From an uncultured Selenomonadales bacterium (GTDB taxonomy: Bacteria > Bacillota > Negativicutes > Selenomonadales > Selenomonadaceae): a stretch of 44,150 nucleotides of DNA. Below the pieces are notes generated by a model. The model searched no databases. It saw only the letters and a list, made by a program, of their open reading frames with translations, and was not told the origin of the DNA. Position numbers and translations under genes: made by a program. Each line of letters starts with the position of its first letter. The first letter of the stretch is position 1. The stretch spans positions 1 to 44,150 of the forward strand of contig CALEPR010000017.1 in NCBI GenBank assembly GCA_937910665.1, written 5' to 3'. This document shows, piece after piece, positions 8,315 through 15,441 of this stretch.

Positions 8315-8391
8315 AGTTCGTAATAACTGTGAGGGGCGACCGTTTGCCGTCCACCGAAAAGCGTTCTGCAAATTTTGTGGGACGCTTTTCA
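8265..8391 (-). ncRNA. Candidate antisense RNA of repeat unit 1
   Basis: Transcription from the minus-strand promoter at 8426-8398 would start near 8391. The RNA would begin with the hairpin GAAAAGCGT / ACGCTTTTC, pass through the GGTGGACGGCAAACGGTC element and end at the stem-loop shared with the peptide mRNA 3' end, giving about 125 nt and a 3'-3' overlap with the mRNA. The extent is inferred from promoter and stem-loop positions only. Confidence 0.5.
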
Positions 8392-8397
8392 TTTGCA

Positions 8398-8426
8398 ATT
8401 ATACTTTCCACAAATTTTTTTTGCAA
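8398..8426 (-). promoter_or_regulatory. Near-consensus sigma-70 promoter, antisense, unit 1
   Basis: On the minus strand TTGCAA (8426-8421), a 17-bp spacer and a perfect TATAAT (8403-8398). Sequence and spacing are kept in unit 2. It fires toward the peptide gene. Confidence 0.75.
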
Positions 8427-8436
8427 GCACTTTAAA

Positions 8437-8512
8437 TTTATTTCAAATTTCTGCTGTAAATTTTTATATCTTCTTCGCCGAAAAGTTTGTCGAAAAATTT
8501 TTTCGCAATTTG
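8437..8512 (-). pseudogene. Fragment of dxs 3' end in repeat unit 2
   Basis: On the minus strand this encodes QIAKKFFDKLFGEEDIKIYS followed by RNLK and a stop. The genuine dxs end reads QIAKKIFDKLSGEEDIKIYS then RNLKEN. It is a better-preserved tail copy than the one in unit 1, so unit 2 probably arose more recently from dxs-proximal DNA. Confidence 0.85.
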
Positions 8513-8530
8513 AAAATAATATGATATAAT
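8502..8530 (+). promoter_or_regulatory. Promoter of peptide gene 2 (extended -10)
   Basis: TGATATAAT at 8522-8530 is an extended -10; TTCGCA (8502-8507) is a 4/6 match to the -35 at 17 bp. The -35 lies inside the dxs-tail fragment, so the duplication recruited dxs sequence into the promoter. Confidence 0.7.
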
Positions 8531-8590
8531 CTCGGCGGTCGGAAACGGCAGACGGTCAAAGCTGTGCCCCCAGAAATGGGGTGAGTGTTC

Positions 8591-8665
8591 ATGGTGAAAA
8601 TTATTATTCGCGTTATCGCGATTACAACAATCATCATGGTGCTTTGCACTAAAGTAGCCGCCTAA
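8591..8665 (+). CDS. Small hydrophobic peptide 2 (24 aa), candidate type I toxin
   Basis: The ORF reads MVKIIIRVIAITT, then IIMVL and CTKVAA. It is the paralogue of the peptide at 8196-8276 and has the same single-membrane-segment layout with basic residues K3, R7 and K21. The upstream region has TGGGGTGAG before the ATG, and TGGGG (8577-8581) pairs with CCCCA (8568-8572) across a GAAA loop, so the Shine-Dalgarno region is again closed. Compared with unit 1 the hairpin has changed bases on both arms yet remains paired. An in-frame or nearby GTG start is possible but less likely. The function is inferred from architecture. Confidence 0.6.
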   Translation: MVKIIIRVIAITTIIMVLCTKVAA

Positions 8666-8703
8666 GACCTCCAATCCTAGACGACTACGCTGGAAATTTT
8701 TTT
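8654..8703 (+). terminator. Stem-loop over the stop codon of peptide gene 2, with T-run
   Basis: GTAGCCGCCTAAG (8654-8666) pairs imperfectly (10 of 13) with CCTAGACGACTAC (8676-8688), followed by TTTTTTT at 8697-8703. The left arm is identical to unit 1 while the right arm differs, yet pairing is kept. Confidence 0.6.
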
Positions 8704-8782
8704 AGCTAAGTTATTCTTCTGCGGGGGCGACCGTTTGCCGTCCACCGAAAAGCGTTCTACAAATTTTGTGGGACGCTTTTCA
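8654..8782 (-). ncRNA. Candidate antisense RNA of repeat unit 2
   Basis: It has the same design as in unit 1: predicted start near 8782, a 5' hairpin GAAAAGCGT / ACGCTTTTC, and an end at the stem-loop over the peptide stop codon. The 95-bp 5' module is nearly identical between the units although the adjacent spacer is not, which suggests selection on this RNA or its promoter. Confidence 0.5.
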
Positions 8783-8788
8783 CTTGCA

Positions 8789-8817
8789 ATTATACTTGCC
8801 ACAAATTTTTTTTGCAA
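8789..8817 (-). promoter_or_regulatory. Near-consensus sigma-70 promoter, antisense, unit 2
   Basis: On the minus strand TTGCAA (8817-8812), 17 bp, TATAAT (8794-8789). It lies just downstream of the dxs stop codon and points away from dxs toward the peptide gene. Confidence 0.75.
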
Positions 8818-8822
8818 GCATT

Positions 8823-10757
8823 TTAATTTTCTTTCAAATTTCTGCTGTAAATTTTTATATCTTCCTCGCCACTGAGTTTGTCGAAAATTTTTTTCGCAAT
8901 TTGTTTCGCAGTCAAGCCACAAAGTTCCAAAAGTTCACTGCGCGAGCCGTGTTCAATAAAACTGTCTTTGATTCCAAAACGCAGGACAGGAACAAAAATA
9001 TTTTCGTCAGCCAAAAATTCCGCGACTGCCGAACCGAAACCGCCGTTCAAAATTCCTTCCTCAGCCGTGACAAAAAGTTTTACAGACTTTGCCTTCGCCT
9101 TCACAAATTCGCGGTCGAAAGGTTTTATAAATCTTGCGTTGATGACTTCGACAAAAATTTTTTTCTCTGCCAAAATTTTCGCCGCATCTATCGAAGTTTC
9201 AACCATACTGCCGACAGCAAAAATTACAATCTCGGGTTCTAAAGATTTAAAAACAACTTCCGCTTTTCCCCAGTCCAATTTTTTCGGAACTTTTTCAAGT
9301 TGAACATTTAAACCTGCGCCGCGAGGATAACGAATCGCGACAGGTTTATTTTTTTCCGCCGCCGCGAAAAGCATTTGCTTAAGTTCATTTTCATCTTTCG
9401 GCGCGAGAATATTTATGTTTGGAATTGTCCGCAGGAATGAAATATCAAAAACTCCGTGATGAGTTGCGCCGTCCTCGCCTACAAGTCCGGCTCTGTCCAA
9501 GCAAAAAATTACAGGCAAATTTTGCAGACAAACGTCGTGAAGAATTTGATCATAGGCGCGTTGAATAAAAGTCGAATAAATCGCCACGACAGGATGCAAA
9601 CCTCCCGCCGCCATTCCTGCCGCTAAAGTTGTAGCGTGTTCCTCAGCAATTCCTACATCGAAAAATCTTTCAGGAAATTTTTTTGAAAAATCTTTTAAAC
9701 CTGTACCCGACGGCATCGCGGCAGTTATCGCGACAATTTTTTTATTTTTCTCCGCAAGTTCCAAAATTGCTTGAGAAAAAATTTCTGTGTAAGTCGGCGG
9801 AGAAACTTTTTTTTCAATTTCGCCGTTTTCCTTGTCGAACTTTCCGACACCGTGAAACTTTTCAGGAAATTTTTCTGCAGGTTCGTAGCCTTTGCCTTTC
9901 TTGGTGTGGACGTGAATTAAAATCGGTTCATCAAGTTCGCGGGCGCGGGTAAAAATATCCTGCATAACTTTTATATTATGTCCGTCAACCGGTCCCAAGT
10001 AAGTGAAACCAAATGCTTCAAAAATATTTCCCGGGACAATCGCCGACTTCAAACCGTATCCGACAGAGTAAGCCGCTTGCAAAATTTTTTCAGACATCGG
10101 CAGACCTTTTACAAAATCCTCAAAATCTTTTTTAGCTTTTCGATATTGCGGATGAAGTCGAACGTCCGAAAGATATTCCGAAAGTGCGCCGACATTTTTC
10201 GCTATCGACATTTCATTGTCATTCAAAATCACAATCAAATTTTTTTTCAGCTGACCTGCGTGATTGAGTGCCTCGAACGCCTCGCCGCCTGTCAAAGCTC
10301 CGTCGCCGATGACTGCGATAACTTTTCCGAACTTGTTTTGAATTTCTTCCGACAAAAGCAAACCAAGTGCCGCACTGATTGAAGTCGAGGCGTGACCGGT
10401 TCCGAAATAGTCAAACTTCGATTCACTCCTGCGCGGAAAACCTGAAATGCCGCCCTTCGTCCTCAGAGTGTGAAAAATATTTTTCCTGCCTGTCAAAATT
10501 TTGTGAGTATAAGCCTGATGACCAACATCCCAGACAATTTTATCAATGCTGAAATCGAAAACAGAATAAAGCGCGATAGTTAATTCGACAGTCCCCAAAC
10601 TCGGCGCAAGGTGTCCGCCATTTTTTGAAACTGTATCTAAAATCAACTCGCGAATATCTTTTGCAAGTTCCTGTAAATTTTTTAAACTTAACCTTTGAAG
10701 TTCAGCCGGAGAACTCAAACGCTCCAAAACTTTCGTGATAAATCTCTTCCCTTCCAA
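8823..10757 (-). CDS. dxs: 1-deoxy-D-xylulose-5-phosphate synthase
   Basis: DXS condenses pyruvate and glyceraldehyde 3-phosphate, the first step of the MEP isoprenoid pathway, and also feeds thiamine and pyridoxal synthesis. The 644-residue protein has the ThDP-binding motif GDGALTGGEAFEALN (from about 151), conserved histidines at H49 (GGHLAPSLG) and H80 (WDVGHQAYTHK), the central VGIAEEHATTLAAGMA segment with the catalytic glutamate, and a complete transketolase C-domain. The start is TTG, eight bases after GGAGA; no ATG is available nearby. It appears to be a single-gene unit. The last 20 or so codons are copied twice in the tandem repeat just downstream. Confidence 0.97.
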   Translation of the reverse strand: MEGKRFITKVLERLSSPAELQRLSLKNLQELAKDIRELILDTVSKNGGHLAPSLGTVELTIALYSVFDFSIDKIVWDVGHQAYTHKILTGRKNIFHTLRTKGGISGFPRRSESKFDYFGTGHASTSISAALGLLLSEEIQNKFGKVIAVIGDGALTGGEAFEALNHAGQLKKNLIVILNDNEMSIAKNVGALSEYLSDVRLHPQYRKAKKDFEDFVKGLPMSEKILQAAYSVGYGLKSAIVPGNIFEAFGFTYLGPVDGHNIKVMQDIFTRARELDEPILIHVHTKKGKGYEPAEKFPEKFHGVGKFDKENGEIEKKVSPPTYTEIFSQAILELAEKNKKIVAITAAMPSGTGLKDFSKKFPERFFDVGIAEEHATTLAAGMAAGGLHPVVAIYSTFIQRAYDQILHDVCLQNLPVIFCLDRAGLVGEDGATHHGVFDISFLRTIPNINILAPKDENELKQMLFAAAEKNKPVAIRYPRGAGLNVQLEKVPKKLDWGKAEVVFKSLEPEIVIFAVGSMVETSIDAAKILAEKKIFVEVINARFIKPFDREFVKAKAKSVKLFVTAEEGILNGGFGSAVAEFLADENIFVPVLRFGIKDSFIEHGSRSELLELCGLTAKQIAKKIFDKLSGEEDIKIYSRNLKEN

Positions 10758-10848
10758 AAAAAAAATCTCCTAAAAAAAATTTTCTAAAAAAAATTCTAAA
10801 GTTTTTTCTGCAAAGTCGACAAAATTTCCTTCAATTTACATTTAACGC

Positions 10849-10878
10849 TTGACTAAAAATCTGCAACTTGTTTATAAT
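10849..10878 (+). promoter_or_regulatory. Promoter of the potB-rlmD unit
   Basis: TTGACT (10849-10854), 18-bp spacer, TATAAT (10873-10878), 33 bp upstream of the potB start codon. Confidence 0.7.
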
Positions 10879-10911
10879 TTCAAAACTAATTTTGTGGAAG
10901 GAGATCGATAA

Positions 10912-11736
10912 ATGTTTAGAAGTATTGGAATGAGAAATTTATTTCTTGCGCCGTTTTGCCTTTGGGCAGGAATTTTTATTTTCGTGCCGCTGTTTTTTAT
11001 AATCGGCTACGGCTTGACAGATGCGGACGGAAATTTCACGCTTGCAAACTTGCTGATGATTTTTCAGAGCGAATTTTTTCGCTCGCTTGAGATGTCAATT
11101 TTACTTGCCGCAGTCAGCACGATAATTTGTTTAATTCTCGCCTATCCGCTGTGTTTAATTTTGGTTGAGCGAGCAAAAAGCGCAGGGTTAATTATAACTT
11201 TGCTTTTCGTCCTGCCGCTGTGGATGAATTCTTTGCTGTCCACGATGGCTTGGCAAACAATTCTGGAGAAGAATGGAATTTTAAATCAATTTCTAAGATT
11301 ATTTTCAATTCCCGACGTTGCTCTCATCAACACAGCGACTGCCATTGTAATCGGAATGGTTTATAATTATTTGCCTTACATGGTTTTGCCGCTTTACGTT
11401 TCTCTGTCTAAAATTGACAACAGCATTTTCGAGGCGGCGAGAGATTTGGGAGCAAGTGCTTGGCAAACTTTTTTTAAAGTCACAATGCCTTTAAGTTTGC
11501 CCGGAGCAATTTCAGGAATCACGATGGTTTTTATTCCCGCGCTGACAACTTTTGCAATCAGTGCGCTTCTTGGCGGAGGAAAACTTTTGCTGATTGGAAA
11601 CGTCATCGAACAGGAATTTACTTTTGAATATGATTGGAATTTAGGCGCGGCACTTTCAATCGTGCTGATGATTTTTATTGTGCTGAATATGGCACTCACA
11701 GTCTTTTTTGAAAATTCCCACGAGGAGCAAGCGTGA
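10912..11736 (+). CDS. potB: ABC transporter permease, spermidine/putrescine PotB-like
   Basis: This 274-residue inner-membrane permease has six predicted helices and the cytoplasmic EAA loop EAARDLGASAWQTFFKVTMP ending LSLPG, which contacts the ATPase. Overall it matches PotB (opening FLAPFCLWAGIFIFVPLFF), one of two permeases of the polyamine importer PotABCD. The ribosome binding site AAGGAGAT precedes the ATG. It is not followed by potC or potD and not preceded by potA; instead its stop overlaps the rlmD start by four bases (GTGA). Either the transporter genes are scattered or this is a remnant of a former pot operon. The ORF itself is intact. Confidence 0.85.
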   Translation: MFRSIGMRNLFLAPFCLWAGIFIFVPLFFIIGYGLTDADGNFTLANLLMIFQSEFFRSLEMSILLAAVSTIICLILAYPLCLILVERAKSAGLIITLLFVLPLWMNSLLSTMAWQTILEKNGILNQFLRLFSIPDVALINTATAIVIGMVYNYLPYMVLPLYVSLSKIDNSIFEAARDLGASAWQTFFKVTMPLSLPGAISGITMVFIPALTTFAISALLGGGKLLLIGNVIEQEFTFEYDWNLGAALSIVLMIFIVLNMALTVFFENSHEEQA

Positions 11737-13100
11737 AAAATTTTTCTGTACCTGTCGAAAAAAATAAAATTTATGAAGTTGAAATTTTTGGACTTGGAAA
11801 CGGCGGAGAAGGTGTCGGGCGAATTGATAATTTTACAATTTTTGTCGAAGGCGGTTTGCCGGGCGAAAAAATTTCTGTCGAAGTTTCTGAAGTCAAAAAA
11901 AATTATGCCGTCGGCAAGCTGAAAAAAATTCTGCGCGAAAGTTTTGACCGAGTTCAACCTGTCTGCAAATATTTTCCAAAATGCGGCGGCTGTCAACTTC
12001 AGCATTTAAATTATTCCGCGCAACTTCGGAGCAAGCGACAAAAAATTATTGACGCTGTGGAGCGAATTGGAAAACTTCAAGGCGTAGAAATTTTCGACAC
12101 GCTCGGCATGGAAAATTTTTTGCATTACAGAAATAAAATGCAATTTCCTGTCGGCGCAGAAAAAAATAATTTAATTGTCGGATGCTATGCTCGCTCCAGT
12201 CATAAAATTGTCGGCGTGGAAAATTGTCTGATTCAGCGCGAGGGAAATAATAAAATTCTTCGCGCCGTGAAAAAAGTTTCGGAAAAATTTAATCTTGAAC
12301 CTTACGACGAAAAAATAGGCAAGGGATTTTTGCGGCACGTCATGGGGCGCGTCGGTTTTGAAAATGAATTGATGATTGTCTTGGTCACCGCGACGAAAAA
12401 ATTTCCGCAAGAAAAAAATTTTGTCGCCGAACTTTTGAAGGAAATTCCTGAAGTTGCGAGTATTCAGCAAAATATTCAGCCGGAAAAAAATAATGTCATA
12501 CTTGGACGTGAAACAAAAATTTTGTTCGGCAAGAAAAATATTTCTGACAGACTCGGCGATTTGAATTTTAATATTTCTGCGCGAAGTTTTTTTCAGGTGA
12601 ACACGACGCAAGCAGAAATTTTGTATCGAACTGCGTTGGACTTCGCTGAACTTTCAGGAAATGAAATTGTTATCGATGCTTACTGCGGCACCGGAACAAT
12701 TTCGCTTTTCTTGGCGAAGGCGGCGAAAAAAGTTTTCGGAATTGAAATTGAAAAATCTGCGATTGACGACGCTAAAAAAAATGCGCTTGAAAATAAAATT
12801 TCAAATGCTGAATTTTTTGTCGGCGACGCTGTGGAAATTATTCCCGAACTTTACGCGAAAAAAATTTTTGCCGACGTTGTGATTGTGGATCCGCCCCGCG
12901 CAGGTTGTGACAAAAAAGTTTTGGAAACTTTCGCCGCCATGAATCCGAAAAAAATTATTTATGTTTCCTGCAATCCTGCAACTTTGGCACGCGACCTTGC
13001 CGAACTTTTTGAACTTGGTTACGCGACAAAAAAAATTCAACCTGTCGATATGTTTCCGCTCACCTCGCACATTGAATCGGTTGCCTTGTTGACGCGATGA
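11733..13100 (+). CDS. rlmD: 23S rRNA (uracil-C5)-methyltransferase RlmD/RlmCD (RumA family)
   Basis: The enzyme methylates uracil C5 in 23S rRNA using S-adenosylmethionine. The 455-residue protein has an N-terminal TRAM RNA-binding domain, the 4Fe-4S cluster cysteines C78, C84 and C87 (VCKYFPKCGGCQLQH) with a fourth near C165, the SAM-binding VIDAYCGTGTISLFLA, the VDPPRAGC motif and the catalytic cysteine in YVSCNPATLARDL (C413). In Firmicutes one enzyme often modifies both U747 and U1939, so RlmCD is equally possible. It starts at GTG in the four-base overlap with potB. Confidence 0.93.
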   Translation: MKNFSVPVEKNKIYEVEIFGLGNGGEGVGRIDNFTIFVEGGLPGEKISVEVSEVKKNYAVGKLKKILRESFDRVQPVCKYFPKCGGCQLQHLNYSAQLRSKRQKIIDAVERIGKLQGVEIFDTLGMENFLHYRNKMQFPVGAEKNNLIVGCYARSSHKIVGVENCLIQREGNNKILRAVKKVSEKFNLEPYDEKIGKGFLRHVMGRVGFENELMIVLVTATKKFPQEKNFVAELLKEIPEVASIQQNIQPEKNNVILGRETKILFGKKNISDRLGDLNFNISARSFFQVNTTQAEILYRTALDFAELSGNEIVIDAYCGTGTISLFLAKAAKKVFGIEIEKSAIDDAKKNALENKISNAEFFVGDAVEIIPELYAKKIFADVVIVDPPRAGCDKKVLETFAAMNPKKIIYVSCNPATLARDLAELFELGYATKKIQPVDMFPLTSHIESVALLTR

Positions 13101-13131
13101 CAATTTTAGAATTTTGTCGGCAAAATTAAAC

Positions 13132-13160
13132 TTGTTTTTTTCTTAGCGAAAAAGTAAAAT
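13132..13160 (+). promoter_or_regulatory. Possible promoter of the htrA pair
   Basis: TTGTTT (13132-13137), 17-bp spacer, TAAAAT (13155-13160), 21 bp before the htrA start. A small AATTTTG-TCGG-CAAAATT hairpin at 13110-13127 precedes it and may end rlmD transcription. Both matches are moderate. Confidence 0.45.
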
Positions 13161-13181
13161 TGCAGACGGAGGTTTTGAAAA

Positions 13182-14315
13182 ATGAAAATTGAAAACAGGA
13201 TTACAAAAATTTTTTTTACTGCGGTTGTTTGTTCTGCGATGTTGTTCGGCGGTTGCGATAAAAATATCGGCGAAGAAAATTCCTCGACTGTAGAAAAAAC
13301 TTCTGCCGCTCAAAAAACTTCTGCCGAGTCACTTCCTGCCTCAAGCGCGAGAAATACTCCCGTCGTCAAAGTTGCTAAGGAAGTTGGTCCTGCAGTTGTC
13401 GGAATTACAAATAAGGCTGTCGTCAATGAAAGTTATTTCGATTTCTTTCGCGGAAAAAATGTTGAAGTTCCCCACGAAACTCAAGGCGTAGGCAGCGGAG
13501 TAATTTTCCGCAAAGATGGTTACATTGTCACGAACAATCATGTCATTGCCGACGCAAAAGAATTGATTGTTTCACTTTCGGACGGAAATACTTTGACAGG
13601 TGAGCTTGTCGGCGCGGACGAACTTACTGATATTGCCGTCGTGAAAGTTAATGCAAATGATCTGCCGACTGCGAAATTTGGAAATTCTGATGAAGTTATG
13701 GTCGGAGAACCTGTCGTCGCGATTGGAAATCCTCTCGGACTGGAGTTTCAAGGATCGGTGACTGTCGGAGTTGTCAGCGCACTCAATCGCACACTTGAAA
13801 TTGCCGACAAGACAGTTAAGTTGATTCAGACAGATGCAGCGATAAATCCCGGCAATTCCGGCGGCGCACTTCTGAATTATGACGGAGAAGTTATCGGAAT
13901 CAACAGCGCGAAACTTGCGACGACCGGAGTGGAAGGCATGGGTTTTGCAATTCCAATCAGCACAGTTCAAACAATTATTGATGAACTCATGGAAAAAGGT
14001 TACGTTGCTCGTCCGTATCTCGGCGTGACAATTTTTGATAAACAGACTGCGGCTCGTTACGGCTATCAGCTGACAATCGACAAAGGCGTTTACATTTACC
14101 AAGTTTCTGTTGACGGCCCTGCTTACCGCGCAGATTTGAAACCTGGAGATGTAATTTTGAGTGTGGACGGCAAGGAAGTTAATTCCGTGAATGAAGTTCG
14201 CGCAGAAATTATTGCGAAAAAAATCGGCGATAAAGTTCAAGTAACTTACGACCGTGACGGAAAAGAAAATACTGTCGAAGTAATTTTGCAGGAAATTCCT
14301 CAAGAAAAACAGTAG
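13182..14315 (+). CDS. htrA: HtrA/DegP-type serine protease, predicted lipoprotein
   Basis: This 377-residue protein has a lipoprotein signal (LFGGC, lipid-anchored C25), a low-complexity Ser/Thr linker, a trypsin-like protease domain and one PDZ domain (about 270-370). The catalytic triad is H120 (TNNHVI), D150 (LTDIAVVK) and S226 (GNSGGAL). Such proteases degrade misfolded envelope proteins, and the PDZ domain binds exposed C-termini. It is followed after 24 bases by a close paralogue. The ribosome binding site GGAGG is eight to nine bases before the ATG. HtrA genes are often stress-induced, but no stress-sigma promoter was recognised here. Confidence 0.93.
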   Translation: MKIENRITKIFFTAVVCSAMLFGGCDKNIGEENSSTVEKTSAAQKTSAESLPASSARNTPVVKVAKEVGPAVVGITNKAVVNESYFDFFRGKNVEVPHETQGVGSGVIFRKDGYIVTNNHVIADAKELIVSLSDGNTLTGELVGADELTDIAVVKVNANDLPTAKFGNSDEVMVGEPVVAIGNPLGLEFQGSVTVGVVSALNRTLEIADKTVKLIQTDAAINPGNSGGALLNYDGEVIGINSAKLATTGVEGMGFAIPISTVQTIIDELMEKGYVARPYLGVTIFDKQTAARYGYQLTIDKGVYIYQVSVDGPAYRADLKPGDVILSVDGKEVNSVNEVRAEIIAKKIGDKVQVTYDRDGKENTVEVILQEIPQEKQ

Positions 14316-14339
14316 TTAAGGGATAAGAGGTAAGAGTTT

Positions 14340-15422
14340 ATGAAATTGAAAAAAATTTTGTTATCAACTTTTGTATGCGGAGCAATTCTTTTCAGCGGAG
14401 GAAATTTTTTTGCTGAAAATTTTTCTGACGCAGAAGCCGCCGAAATTTCTGAAGCAAGAAATACTCCTGTCGTGAGAGTCGCTAAAGAAGTTGGACCCGC
14501 AGTCGTTGGAATTACAAATAAAGCTGTCGTTAATGAGCAGTACTTTGATTTTTTTCGCGGAGGATTTTTTAATGTTCCTCATGAAGTCGAAGGTGTTGGC
14601 AGTGGAGTAATTTTCCGAAACGACGGTTACATTGTCACGAATAATCACGTTGTTGCCGACGCGAAAGAATTGGTTGTTTCTTTTTCTGACGGAAAAACTT
14701 TGAACGCTGAACTTATCGGCGCGGACGAAATGACTGACATTGCCGTCGTCAAGGTCAACGCGAATGATTTGCCTGCTGCGACTTTTGGAAATTCTGATGA
14801 AGTTATGGTTGGCGAAACTGCAATCGCGATTGGAAATCCTCTCGGACTTGAGTTTCAAGGCTCGGTGACTGTTGGAGTTATCAGCGCATTGAATAGAAAA
14901 TTGGCAGTCAACGAAGGTTTTGTTAAATTGATTCAGACAGATGCGGCGATAAATCCCGGCAATTCCGGCGGCGCACTTCTGAATTGTGACGGAGAAGTTA
15001 TCGGAATCAACAGCGCGAAACTTGCGACGACCGAAGTCGAGGGAATGGGTTTTGCAATTCCAAGCAACACAGTTCAGGAAATTATTTCTGAACTCATGGC
15101 GAAAGGTTATGTTGCTCGACCCGCACTCGGTATTCAGATTCTGGACAATCAGACTGCGGCAAGCGGCGGTTACAGATTGAATTTGAAGAAAGGCGTTTAC
15201 GTTTTCCGCGTTCAACTTGGAAGTTCTGCCCACAAAGCCGGCTTGCAACCCAACGATATAATTTTGTCGGTTGACGGCGAGGAAGTTAATTCTGTCACCG
15301 AATTGCGAAATAAAATTATGTCCAAAAAAATTGGCGACAAAATTAAAATTAAATATTCTCGCGACGACAAAGAAAATACTGTCAACGTGACTTTGCAGGA
15401 AACTCAGCGACAACAAAATTGA
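14340..15422 (+). CDS. htrA: HtrA/DegP-type serine protease, second copy, secreted
   Basis: This 360-residue paralogue of the preceding gene is nearly identical through the protease core (H103, D132, S208) and similar in the single PDZ domain. Its N-terminus differs: a Sec signal peptide with no lipobox cysteine at the cleavage region, followed by a short acidic stretch, so it should be soluble or cleaved rather than lipid-anchored. The pair is a tandem duplication. The gap holds a partial dispersed repeat (TTAAGGGATAAGAGGTAAGAG) that also supplies the purine-rich ribosome binding site. The two proteases may divide work between the membrane surface and the periplasm. Confidence 0.93.
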   Translation: MKLKKILLSTFVCGAILFSGGNFFAENFSDAEAAEISEARNTPVVRVAKEVGPAVVGITNKAVVNEQYFDFFRGGFFNVPHEVEGVGSGVIFRNDGYIVTNNHVVADAKELVVSFSDGKTLNAELIGADEMTDIAVVKVNANDLPAATFGNSDEVMVGETAIAIGNPLGLEFQGSVTVGVISALNRKLAVNEGFVKLIQTDAAINPGNSGGALLNCDGEVIGINSAKLATTEVEGMGFAIPSNTVQEIISELMAKGYVARPALGIQILDNQTAASGGYRLNLKKGVYVFRVQLGSSAHKAGLQPNDIILSVDGEEVNSVTELRNKIMSKKIGDKIKIKYSRDDKENTVNVTLQETQRQQN

Positions 15423-15441
15423 TTGAACTTTAAGGTTGAAG

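Larger units (their letters stand above)
8066..8848. repeat. Two-copy tandem repeat (395 and 391 bp) carrying small hydrophobic peptide genes
   Basis: This 772-bp gap without conventional genes is a direct duplication. Unit 1 runs from about 8066 to 8457 and unit 2 from about 8461 to 8848. Equivalent points are offset by 395 bp (-10 boxes 8130/8525, start codons 8196/8591), then 391 bp (antisense -10 boxes 8398/8789; the dxs tail 8461/8852). Each unit contains, in order on the plus strand: a fragment equal to the 3' end of dxs in antisense, an extended -10 promoter, a hairpin over the Shine-Dalgarno sequence, a 24-26-codon ORF, a stem-loop with T-run, a variable spacer, and a nearly invariant 95-bp module ending in a minus-strand promoter. 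The arrangement resembles the LDR and QUAD/Sib type I toxin-antitoxin repeats of E. coli in organisation only, not in sequence. Confidence 0.9.
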
